From Verrucomicrobiota bacterium (GTDB lineage: Bacteria > Verrucomicrobiota > Verrucomicrobiia > Verrucomicrobiales > DEV007): DNA of 6,269 nt. The notes under the pieces were generated by a model. It was not told the origin of the DNA. It saw nothing but the letters and a program-made list of their open reading frames with translations, and did not search any database. The position numbers and the translations under genes are program-made. Shown piece by piece: positions 1-6,269 of the stretch. Position 1 is the stretch's first letter. Every line of letters begins with the position of its first letter. The stretch is taken from positions 1 through 6,269 of the forward strand of contig JAHDCN010000171.1 in NCBI GenBank assembly GCA_020629815.1, given 5' to 3'.

Positions 1-933
1 GCCGCTACCAAAGCGATGAACTCCGCCAAGAAGAGAATCTCCGATGCCAAAAAGGCGCTCGCTGCTGCGGAAAAGCAGATGAAGGCCGAGATGACTACCA
101 AGTTCAAAGAGCGTCAGGCCAGCTTTCCGAATCGATCGTCCGGCCGACGGACGGCTTTTGCCAACTGGCTGGCCAATGAGCAAAATCCGCTCACCGCCCG
201 GGTGGCGATGAATCAGATCTGGATGCGGCATTTCGAACAGGGAATTGTGCCGACCGTAAATGAATTCGGTGCCAACGGTCGTGAACCAACTCACCCGGCT
301 TTGCTCGACTGGTTGGCTGACGAGTTTATGGAAAGCGGCTGGAGCATGAAACACATGCACAAGCTGATCCTACTCAGCGCGACCTATCGTCAGGAGGGAA
401 CGCCGGACGAAGCCAATCTCGCCAGCGATCCGGACAATCACTATCTCTGGCGAATGCCGAGTCGACGCATGGAAGGGGAGATTGTTCGCGACAATTTGCT
501 ATGGGTTTCCGGTCGGCTTGATGAGTCGATGGGCGGCCCTGATATTGCCCACACGTCGGCTCAGGAATCACAGCGTCGCTCGATTTACCTGCGCCATGCT
601 CACGAGAAATTGGTGAAGTTCGTGCAGATTTTCGACGGACCAAAAGTTACGGAGTGCTACCTGCGTCACGAAAGCGTTCAACCACATCAGGCGCTGGCGA
701 TGCACAATTCGCCGCTGACCAATCTCGCCGCTGAGAAGCTGGCGGGTCAGATGAAGGATTCCGAAGACTTCGTCGGCGATGCCTTCCTGCGAATTCTCGG
801 ACGGCAGCCGAAACCAGAAGAGCGCCAGGTCTGCGAACAGTTCTTCACAGAAGCCAAAACCGATGAAGCCCGCACTCGCGAGCGGGTCGTAACGGTGCTG
901 TTGAATCACAATGATTTTGTTGTGGTGCGGTGA
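1..933 (+). CDS. PSD1 (DUF1553) domain protein, C-terminal part, 5' end outside window
   Basis: The reading frame is open to the first base, so the Met at position 16 is internal and the true start lies upstream. 310 residues are visible. Residues 1-40 are Lys/Ala/Glu-rich and look like a helical or coiled-coil linker. From about residue 48 the sequence matches the PSD1 (DUF1553) family: GRR (48-50), NPLTARVAMNQIW (62-74), FGANGREPTHP (89-99), RRSIY (192-196), FDGP with Cys219, and a PHQALAMHNS stretch (228-237). The end, LLNHNDFVVV, is the typical family C-terminus, so the 3' end is complete. In Planctomycetota and Verrucomicrobiota such proteins usually begin with a signal peptide, often a PSCyt1 haem-binding domain, and a PSCyt2 (DUF1549) domain; those would lie outside the window. 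Molecular function is not established; an extracytoplasmic role is inferred from the family. The next gene overlaps its stop codon, suggesting co-translation. Confidence 0.93.
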   Translation, partial: AATKAMNSAKKRISDAKKALAAAEKQMKAEMTTKFKERQASFPNRSSGRRTAFANWLANEQNPLTARVAMNQIWMRHFEQGIVPTVNEFGANGREPTHPALLDWLADEFMESGWSMKHMHKLILLSATYRQEGTPDEANLASDPDNHYLWRMPSRRMEGEIVRDNLLWVSGRLDESMGGPDIAHTSAQESQRRSIYLRHAHEKLVKFVQIFDGPKVTECYLRHESVQPHQALAMHNSPLTNLAAEKLAGQMKDSEDFVGDAFLRILGRQPKPEERQVCEQFFTEAKTDEARTRERVVTVLLNHNDFVVVR

Positions 934-1355
934 TGGCTCATTCTTTTGAAGGTGAGGTTTCCGATTCAGGAAAGAGTTTTGCCCAAATTGTTGCCAGTGT
1001 TGTGGGGTTGTTTCCTGATCAGGGGATTTCACTGCCCGAAGATTGGGAAGTGATTTTGGAAACACTACAGGAAGGGCAGGGGGCTATTTCTTTGTGGGAA
1101 GAAGGAGCTTCGTATGTTTCTGCCCAAAAGGAACGAAGTGAGTCGGGAGGCTTCCTCTACAACAGCGAAATCTATACCCGCACGCTCGATCTAAATTTGA
1201 GCAGTGGTATAGAGCTGATCGTTTGCGATGTCTACGAAGTGGATCACGGAGCCTGCGATTCGTATTCCCGAATTGAATGGAGGCTGGATTCAGCCGATGA
1301 AGAAAAAGGAAGAGAGCTGTCTCAACAATTAGAGCAGTTGTTTTCCGGTGGCTAG
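933..1355 (+). CDS. Small acidic hypothetical protein
   Basis: 140 residues counting from the ATG at 933, which overlaps the stop of the PSD1 gene (TGATG). A GTG one codon earlier (930) is possible but less likely. There is no Shine-Dalgarno motif in front, so translation is probably coupled to the upstream gene. I do not recognise the family. The protein is strongly acidic (about 27 Asp/Glu against 8 Lys/Arg), with no signal peptide or membrane segment, two Cys (98 and 108), and a middle and C-terminal half (about 50-117) alternating hydrophobic and polar residues as expected of a beta-rich fold, followed by a Glu/Gln-rich helix (121-137). It looks cytosolic. The plausible composition and the tight stop/start overlap support a real gene; the antisense frame over it has no recognisable features. 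The stop TAG shares the bases CTAG with the stop of the convergent DUF1501 gene. Confidence 0.72.
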   Translation: MAHSFEGEVSDSGKSFAQIVASVVGLFPDQGISLPEDWEVILETLQEGQGAISLWEEGASYVSAQKERSESGGFLYNSEIYTRTLDLNLSSGIELIVCDVYEVDHGACDSYSRIEWRLDSADEEKGRELSQQLEQLFSGG

Positions 1356-2815
1356 GCGATCACTCCTTCCATTACTTCACCAAAGTCGCGCTCCAGTCGC
1401 TTGCGGCCCGGGACTTCTAGCTTCCGTGGATCGAGGCCCATCAGGTGCAGCACAGTCGCATGCAAATCGGTGACGTAGTGTCGGCCTTCTACAGCATGAA
1501 ATCCGAGCTCGTCGGTAGCGCCATGAACAAACCCTTTCTTGGTGCCTCCGCCAGCCATAACTACATTGAAACCGTGCGGATGATGATCGCGTCCATCGCC
1601 GGGAGCACCGCTGCGTCGATCACCACCAGGCGTTCGGCCAAATTCGCTACCCCAAACCACAAGAGTCTCATCGAGCAGTCCTCGCAATTTGAGGTCCTTA
1701 ATCAAGCCGGCGACAGGCTGGTCAACCTGCTTCGCCAATCGGGTGTGGTTGGCCTTGATCGATCGATGCGAATCCCAGGCTCCGGCGTTGCCGGTGTAGC
1801 CATGAAAGACCTGAACAAAACGAACGCCACGTTCCACCAGACGTCGAGCCGCGAGACACTTCTCGCCGAATGGCTTGGTTTCCTTTTGTTCCAGGCCATA
1901 CATCTTGCGAATTTCCGGATGTTCTTTTTCCAAGTCCATCACCTCGGGAACGGCGGTCTGCATTTCAAAAGCCAACTCGTAGCTTTTAATCCGCGCCTGC
2001 AGCTTGGCGTCATCTGGATAGTCGATTCCGGCAATGCGGTTCAGTTTTCCGAGCAGTCCGAAATTCTCTTTCTGTTCTTCGGGTGTGAGTTGTTTATCCG
2101 CCGGACGAACAAAGCTAAGCGGATCTTTCGGATCCACTTTCATGCGGACGCCAGCATGCTGAGGACCGAGATACGAAGCACCATGAGTGAAGGCCGCCCC
2201 GCAGCAGTCGGCGCTCGGATTGCCGAGGACTACATACTCCGGGAGGTTACGGTTTAGTGTTCCCAAACCATAGCTGACCCAGGACCCGACCGTGGGAAAC
2301 GCTCCTTCCGTAACTTTCCGTCCCGTGTGAAAAGTGAGTTGGGCACCGTGATTGTTGTCGATGGTCCACATGCCGCGGGCAATGGTCATTTCATCGACGA
2401 CGCTGCCCATGTGGGGAAACCAGTCACTCACGGCAATGCCGTTCTCGCCGTAGCGTTTGAAGCCCGTTTGCAGCGGAAGGATTTCTTTGAACACTTCCCG
2501 CTTTTGCTTGCTCGGATCGAGCAGGATTTTGTCGATCTTGTCTTTGGCAATGATGTCTTTGAACGGCGTTTCATCAATCGACATACCGCCGTATTTGGTC
2601 AGCATCGGCTTCGGGTCGAAGCTTTCCATGTGAGAGACTCCACCAATATTGAAAATCCAAATTACCGACTTCGCTTTTGGGGGAAGGTGTGGTTTCCCAT
2701 CGGGTGGGGACCAGCCTGCTTCGGATGCCTGCCCGTCGCGAAACATCATCCACGACAGAGCCATGCCGGTCATGCCCATGCCCGTGTCGGTGAGGAAGTT
2801 TCGACGGCTGTTCAT
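1352..2815 (-). CDS. DUF1501 protein with Tat signal (alkaline-phosphatase-like fold)
   Basis: 487 residues, a normal full length for DUF1501. The N-terminus has a twin-arginine motif, SRRNFL (residues 3-8), followed by a Gly/Met-rich hydrophobic stretch (11-25), so folded export by Tat is predicted. Family motifs are in order: GGVSHMESFDPKP (58-70), NNHGAQLTFHTGR (154-166), WDSH (347-350), WGSEFGRTP (388-396), GRDHHPHGFNVVMAGGG (408-424) and VTDLHATVLHLMGLD (448-462). The Asp and His residues in these blocks match likely metal ligands of the sulfatase/alkaline phosphatase superfamily that DUF1501 resembles, but no substrate is established. The loop between GRTP and GRDHH is Gly/Arg-rich and seems somewhat longer than usual. 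The ATG at 2815 is chosen because the Tat motif follows at once; I see no Shine-Dalgarno motif before it. DUF1501 genes commonly accompany PSD1 genes, usually in tandem; here the two converge. Confidence 0.95.
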   Translation of the reverse strand: MNSRRNFLTDTGMGMTGMALSWMMFRDGQASEAGWSPPDGKPHLPPKAKSVIWIFNIGGVSHMESFDPKPMLTKYGGMSIDETPFKDIIAKDKIDKILLDPSKQKREVFKEILPLQTGFKRYGENGIAVSDWFPHMGSVVDEMTIARGMWTIDNNHGAQLTFHTGRKVTEGAFPTVGSWVSYGLGTLNRNLPEYVVLGNPSADCCGAAFTHGASYLGPQHAGVRMKVDPKDPLSFVRPADKQLTPEEQKENFGLLGKLNRIAGIDYPDDAKLQARIKSYELAFEMQTAVPEVMDLEKEHPEIRKMYGLEQKETKPFGEKCLAARRLVERGVRFVQVFHGYTGNAGAWDSHRSIKANHTRLAKQVDQPVAGLIKDLKLRGLLDETLVVWGSEFGRTPGGDRRSGAPGDGRDHHPHGFNVVMAGGGTKKGFVHGATDELGFHAVEGRHYVTDLHATVLHLMGLDPRKLEVPGRKRLERDFGEVMEGVIA

Positions 2816-2910
2816 GAAGAAAGCATACTGTGTATTTTCAGATATCGTAAGTCAGAGTCAGCCGCCTTTGTGCCATGTCGTTCTTTTTCAATGAGGTTAG
2901 GATTGTCCGG
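2816..2910. promoter_or_regulatory. Divergent intergenic region between DUF1501 and M14-BPL_N genes
   Basis: This 95-bp gap separates two divergent starts, so it should hold both promoters. The only repeat I see is a tandem hexamer, AGTCAG twice, at 2850-2861. On the minus strand, TTACGA, 17 bases, then TATGCT is a weak sigma70-like pair (3/6 and 4/6 matches), but its -10 element would lie only about 6 bases from the DUF1501 ATG, leaving almost no leader. No convincing plus-strand promoter is visible. The promoter assignment is inferred from gene orientation rather than from strong motifs. Confidence 0.45.
2899..2902 (+). promoter_or_regulatory. Probable ribosome binding site for the M14-BPL_N gene
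   Basis: AGGA lies 8 bases before the ATG at 2911, a normal Shine-Dalgarno spacing; a GAGG also occurs at 2893-2896. This supports the start at 2911 over the in-frame ATG at 2875, which would put 12 extra residues in front of a well-formed signal peptide. Confidence 0.5.
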
Positions 2911-4470
2911 ATGAAGTTTCTGTTGAGTTTGATTTTTCTCGCCTTTTCCGGGGCGTGGCTGTCGGCCCAGCAGCAGACAGAGGGCTCTCGATTTTCGAGT
3001 GGAAAAATTGCCGCTGGCACAGATTGGGAGACTGACTACTACGTGGTAGATTCCGATCACGAAGGCCCGACAGTGTTGATTATTGGAGGAATGCACGGGA
3101 ATGAGCCGGCCGGTGCGAGAGCCGCAGAACAGATTCGTCATTGGCCCATTGTTAGGGGGAAAATGGTGGTCGTTCCGCGTGCGAATGTAATGGCCTTACA
3201 GGCGAAGACTCGACTCACACCCGGGCAGCCTGAGACAAGCAAGAATCTGAACCGCAATTTTCCCTCTCTGGAAGAACCGAATCGGATGCGGGTGCAACCG
3301 CAGGGGGAGCTAGCCAAAGCACTTTGGCAGTTCGCTGTGAAGGTGAAACCTGACTGGCTAATCGATTTGCACGAAGGCTATGAATTTCGTGTTTCCCATC
3401 AGCCGCCTGAAGGAAAAGAAAAATCGGTCGGGTCCAGTGTGATTTATCAGGGTAGTGGGAAAATGGATGCTCTGGCGAAGCGGATGATTGCGGCAGCGGA
3501 CGAAACCGTCAGTGATCCCGATCGGAAGTTTTCTTTGATTCGTAGTGGGCCGGTGTCTTCGGGAATTGCCGGGGCTTGTATTCGAGTCATGGGTGCCGAA
3601 GGGCTGATTCTGGAAACAACCTACAATTTTCAACCGCTCTCGATCAGGACCCGACAGCATCGGGCAATGGTAAATGTCCTGCTGAACGAAATCGGAATGG
3701 TCGAAGTCGATTGTGGGCAACGTATCGCCAGTCCGAGTTCCTCCAGACCCATCCAAGTTGGAATGTTTGACGGGGAAGGAACAGGGCCGAGTCGCGAGAA
3801 CGTAGTTGAAGTCATAAGGGCGGCGGAAGGTATGGATGTTCACAGAATCGGGGCTGCAGAAATGAGCGACAGGATTCTCGGGCAGTTCGATGTTCTGGTT
3901 TTTCCCGGAGGGAGTGGGAGCAAACAGGCAAGGGCCATTAGTGAAGCAGGTCGACTTGCGGTGCAGAAGTTTGTGAAAAATGGAGGTGGTTACGTAGGAG
4001 TGTGTGCCGGGGCTTATTTATGTTCCTCTGGCTACAGTTGGTCTTTGCGCTTGGTCGATTCAAAGGCGTTTACCGGAACGGTAGAAGTTCCCGGAAAAGG
4101 AAAGAAGCAGCTTTGGTATCGGGGCAAGGAAACCGGAATTGATATGGAGCTGTCACCGCTTGGAGAGAGCTTGTTTGGACAAAAGGGGATACCGAAAAGT
4201 TTCGAAGTTCGCTATGCGAATGGGCCGATCATTTCTCCCCATGGGCTCGATGAAGTTGAGGACTATCAAGTATTGGCCTGGTTCCGGAGCGAGAACGGTC
4301 AAGTCGCGGAGCAAAAGGGCACGATGATCAATACGCCGGCGATTGTAACGAGCCGGGTTGGTAAGGGGCGCGTCATGTCAGTGAGCCCACATCCCGAAAA
4401 GACTCCCGAGCTGCATTCTATTGTGAGCCAGGCGGTGCGCTGGGTGGCGAAGGAAGTGGAAATCGAGTGA
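2911..4470 (+). CDS. Exported M14-type zinc hydrolase (AstE/aspartoacylase family) fused to BPL_N/GATase1-like domain
   Basis: 519 residues from ATG 2911. Residues 1-19 form a Sec signal peptide (one Lys, a hydrophobic core, likely cleavage after LSA), so the protein is predicted to be exported. Domain 1 (about 35-265) resembles succinylglutamate desuccinylase/aspartoacylase: zinc ligands His62 and Glu65 in GGMHGNEPAG, the NLNRNFP substrate-binding block (112-118), third ligand His154 in IDLHEG, and probable general base Glu235 in LILETTY. Domain 2 (about 278-512) resembles the biotin-protein-ligase N-terminal/class I glutamine amidotransferase fold: VLVFPGG (328-334), nucleophile elbow GGGYVGVCAGAYL (358-370) with Cys365, RYANGPI (434-440), and SPHPE (492-496) supplying His494 and Glu496. 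Both active sites look intact. Family knowledge suggests amide or peptide hydrolysis by domain 1; the substrate and any coupling between domains are unknown. pckG follows on the same strand after 54 bases. Confidence 0.88.
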   Translation: MKFLLSLIFLAFSGAWLSAQQQTEGSRFSSGKIAAGTDWETDYYVVDSDHEGPTVLIIGGMHGNEPAGARAAEQIRHWPIVRGKMVVVPRANVMALQAKTRLTPGQPETSKNLNRNFPSLEEPNRMRVQPQGELAKALWQFAVKVKPDWLIDLHEGYEFRVSHQPPEGKEKSVGSSVIYQGSGKMDALAKRMIAAADETVSDPDRKFSLIRSGPVSSGIAGACIRVMGAEGLILETTYNFQPLSIRTRQHRAMVNVLLNEIGMVEVDCGQRIASPSSSRPIQVGMFDGEGTGPSRENVVEVIRAAEGMDVHRIGAAEMSDRILGQFDVLVFPGGSGSKQARAISEAGRLAVQKFVKNGGGYVGVCAGAYLCSSGYSWSLRLVDSKAFTGTVEVPGKGKKQLWYRGKETGIDMELSPLGESLFGQKGIPKSFEVRYANGPIISPHGLDEVEDYQVLAWFRSENGQVAEQKGTMINTPAIVTSRVGKGRVMSVSPHPEKTPELHSIVSQAVRWVAKEVEIE

Positions 4471-4491
4471 GAAAATTCGCGGACTTTTCTC
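4469..4491 (+). repeat. Inverted repeat 1 before pckG
   Basis: GAGAAAA (4469-4475) pairs with TTTTCTC (4485-4491), a perfect 7-bp stem around a 9-base loop. It begins within the TGA stop codon of the M14-BPL_N gene. The stem is A/T-rich and no T-run follows it, so it is a weak structure and may be chance. Confidence 0.35.
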
Positions 4492-4492
4492 C

Positions 4493-4516
4493 GAATGCGG
4501 TTTTACTACCGCATTC
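4493..4516 (+). repeat. Inverted repeat 2, hairpin just before the pckG start
   Basis: GAATGCGGT (4493-4501) pairs perfectly with ACCGCATTC (4508-4516), giving a 9-bp stem with a 6-base loop. It ends 8 bases before the ATG at 4525. No T-tract follows, so it is not a classic intrinsic terminator. It could be a bidirectional RNA structure closing the upstream transcript, or a leader hairpin or operator acting on pckG. If the alternative ATG at 4495 were used, the hairpin would be coding. Confidence 0.6.
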
Positions 4517-4524
4517 CAACAACC

Positions 4525-6269
4525 ATGACTGATACTGCCCTTACCGCACACAAAGCTCTCAATAAATGGATTGGCCAAGTCGTCGAACTTTGTCAGCCCG
4601 CCTCTGTCTACCTATGTGATGGTTCAGAAAAAGAGTGGGAAACTCTCACTTCCGAGTTGGTCGATGCGGGAACGCTGATTCCCCTGAATCCCGAGAAACG
4701 CCCAAACAGTTTCCTTGCCCGATCCGCTCCATCGGATGTCGCCCGTGTAGAGGAAAGCACTTACATTTGCGCGAAGCGCGAAGATCAGGCTGGGCCCACT
4801 AATAACTGGATGGAAGACGGTGAGATGCGCGAGCTGCTGACGGAAAAATTCCGCGGCAGCATGAAGGGGCGCACTATGTATGTGGTGCCGTTTTGCATGG
4901 GGCCGCTCGATTCTCCGTTGGCCAAGATTGGAGTGCAGGTGACTGATTCGGCTTACGCTGTGGTGAATATGCGGATCATGGCGCACATGGGCGCTGAGGT
5001 ATTGAAGCGTCTGGAAGATGAAGCGTCCGGCAAGATCGAGACGCGTCGGCCCAAGCCCGGTTTTTTCATTCCCTGTCTGCATTCCGTAGGTGCTCCGCTG
5101 GAAGAAGGGGAAGACGATGTGCCCTGGCCCTGCAATGACGAAAAATACATCGTGCACTTTACCCGTTCGCGGGAGATCTGGTCCTATGGTTCCGGTTACG
5201 GCGGCAATGCTCTGCTTGGGAAAAAATGTCTGGCTTTGCGAATCGCTTCCAACATCGCGCGGGAGCACGACTGGCTGGCGGAACACATGTTGATTCTTGG
5301 TCTGGAAGACCCGCGGGGCAACAAGACCTACGTCACCGGAGCGTTTCCTTCCGCCTGCGGCAAAACCAACCTCTCCATGATCGTGCCGCCGGAGGAGTAT
5401 GAAAAGGCTGGCTGGAAGACGACCATCGTTGGCGATGACATTGCCTGGCTGTGGCCGCACGAGGACGGCAAGCTGCATGCGATCAATCCGGAGACGGGTT
5501 ATTTTGGTGTCGCACCCGGAACTTCCTGGGATTCCAATCCGAATGCGATGGAATCGATGCGGGCGAATTGCATCTTCACCAATGTCGCGCTAACCGATGA
5601 CGGCGACGTTTGGTGGGAAGGCATGAGCAAGGAAGCTCCGGATCATTTGATCGATTGGAAGGGTAACGACTGGACTCCAGATTCCGATGAAAAAGCCGCG
5701 CATCCGAATGCCCGTTTCACTGCTCCTGCAGATCAATGTCCAACGATTGATCCCGATTGGCAAAACCCGGACGGCGTTCCGATCGATGCAATCATTTTCG
5801 GCGGACGACGCAAGACGACGATGCCGCTGGTCTACCAGGCCTACAATTGGTCTCACGGAGTCTATGTCGGCGCGACGATGGGTTCTGAAATGACTGCCGC
5901 TGCAGCTGGAACAATTGGTCAGGTGCGTCGTGATCCTTTTGCCATGCTGCCGTTCTGCGGTTACAACATGGGTAACTATTTCCAGCACTGGTACAAGATC
6001 CGCAAGCAGGTGAAGCAGGTGCCAAGATTCTTTCATGTGAACTGGTTTCGTCTCGATGAGGAGGGCGACTTTCTATGGCCTGGCTTTGGCGAGAATATGC
6101 GGGTGCTGGAGTGGATTGTGAATCGATGCGCCGGGCATGCTGCCGGTCACGAAAGCGACATTGGCTGGGTGCCGGAGTATGAGGACTTCAATTTCGCAGG
6201 TCTCGACTTCAGCCGGGAGGATTTTGAAAAAGTCATGGCCTTCGATCCCGATGAGTGGAAACACGAGGT
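4525..6269 (+). CDS. pckG: Phosphoenolpyruvate carboxykinase (GTP), 3' end outside window
   Basis: 581 codons are visible, open to the right edge; bacterial GTP-type enzymes are about 600 residues, so only a short C-terminal piece is missing. The enzyme converts oxaloacetate and GTP to PEP, CO2 and GDP in the cytosol, the entry step of gluconeogenesis. Motifs by residue: substrate block [14 protein letters not shown] (215-228); Lys234 and His254, matching Mn ligands; P-loop [10 protein letters not shown] (273-282) with the reactive Cys278; metal-binding VGDDIAW (302-308); [15 protein letters not shown] (about 346-360); FGGRR (425-429); the lid region around SEMTAAAAG (454-462); and guanine-pocket PFCGYNMG (476-483). 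This motif set identifies the GTP class rather than the ATP class. ATG 4525 gives a typical N-terminus. An in-frame ATG at 4495 would add ten residues ([10 protein letters not shown]), less typical, and lies inside a hairpin. Neither start has a Shine-Dalgarno motif. Confidence 0.97.
   Translation, partial: MTDTALTAHKALNKWIGQVVELCQPASVYLCDGSEKEWETLTSELVDAGTLIPLNPEKRPNSFLARSAPSDVARVEESTYICAKREDQAGPTNNWMEDGEMRELLTEKFRGSMKGRTMYVVPFCMGPLDSPLAKIGVQVTDSAYAVVNMRIMAHMGAEVLKRLEDEASGKIETRRPKPGFFIPCLHSVGAPLEEGEDDVPWPCNDEKYIVHFTRSREIWSYGSGYGGNALLGKKCLALRIASNIAREHDWLAEHMLILGLEDPRGNKTYVTGAFPSACGKTNLSMIVPPEEYEKAGWKTTIVGDDIAWLWPHEDGKLHAINPETGYFGVAPGTSWDSNPNAMESMRANCIFTNVALTDDGDVWWEGMSKEAPDHLIDWKGNDWTPDSDEKAAHPNARFTAPADQCPTIDPDWQNPDGVPIDAIIFGGRRKTTMPLVYQAYNWSHGVYVGATMGSEMTAAAAGTIGQVRRDPFAMLPFCGYNMGNYFQHWYKIRKQVKQVPRFFHVNWFRLDEEGDFLWPGFGENMRVLEWIVNRCAGHAAGHESDIGWVPEYEDFNFAGLDFSREDFEKVMAFDPDEWKHE

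Noticed and set aside
568..1065. 165-codon minus-strand frame across the PSD1/small-gene junction
   Set aside because: Most of it is antisense to the conserved PSD1 C-terminus, with no domain and no supporting context.
1445..2257. 270-codon plus-strand open frame opposite the DUF1501 gene
   Set aside because: It is antisense to a full-length DUF1501 protein with all family motifs, and its translation has no recognisable features. A second plus frame at 2327-2914 is rejected for the same reason.
2875..2910. Start of the M14-BPL_N protein at the upstream ATG 2875
   Set aside because: It would bury the signal peptide behind 12 residues, and the AGGA at 2899-2902 is well spaced for the ATG at 2911.
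4493..4516. Hairpin as an intrinsic terminator for the M14-BPL_N gene
   Set aside because: The stem is good but is followed by CAACAACC, not a T-run, so it was recorded only as an inverted repeat.
4624..5478. 284-codon open frame on the minus strand opposite pckG
   Set aside because: It lies wholly antisense to a strongly conserved PEP carboxykinase coding region, has low-complexity His/Arg/Pro-rich composition and shows no recognisable domain. It is a shadow of codon bias.
5941..5985. Guanine-pocket variant PFCGYNMG in PEP carboxykinase instead of the animal form PFFGYNFG
   Set aside because: From memory, the Cys/Met version is common in bacterial GTP-type enzymes, so it is not a sign of altered nucleotide use.

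Overview
The window (6269 bp, moderate G+C) carries five protein genes and no RNA gene, insertion sequence or CRISPR array that I could see. A PSD1 (DUF1553) protein next to a Tat-exported DUF1501 protein points to the Planctomycetota-Verrucomicrobiota group, where both families are heavily expanded. A GTP-type PEP carboxykinase and the scarcity of Shine-Dalgarno motifs fit that. The genus cannot be fixed from the sequence alone.

Layout. Positions 1-933 (+) hold the C-terminal part of a PSD1-domain protein that enters from the left edge. A small acidic protein of unknown function follows (933-1355, +), its ATG overlapping the previous stop. It runs head-on into a DUF1501 protein (1352-2815, -), and the two stop codons lie in one shared CTAG. 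A 95-bp divergent gap separates the DUF1501 start from an exported two-domain protein (2911-4470, +). That protein joins an M14-type zinc hydrolase of the AstE/aspartoacylase family to a BPL_N/class I glutamine-amidotransferase-like domain. After 54 bp filled by two consecutive inverted repeats, a GTP-dependent phosphoenolpyruvate carboxykinase begins (4525, +) and runs off the right edge.

How the genes relate. The PSD1 and DUF1501 proteins are a recurring pair in these phyla, usually reported in tandem on one strand. Here they converge around a small orphan gene. Their biochemical role is not established. The M14-BPL_N protein has both sets of catalytic residues apparently intact and is predicted to be exported, so it probably acts on an amide- or peptide-containing molecule outside the cytoplasm; its substrate is unknown. 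PEP carboxykinase is a central gluconeogenic enzyme with no evident functional tie to its neighbours.

Most of the window is ordinary for this lineage. The items most worth a second look are the M14-BPL_N fusion, the double hairpin before pckG (which overlaps an alternative in-frame start), and the small acidic gene between the PSD1 and DUF1501 genes.
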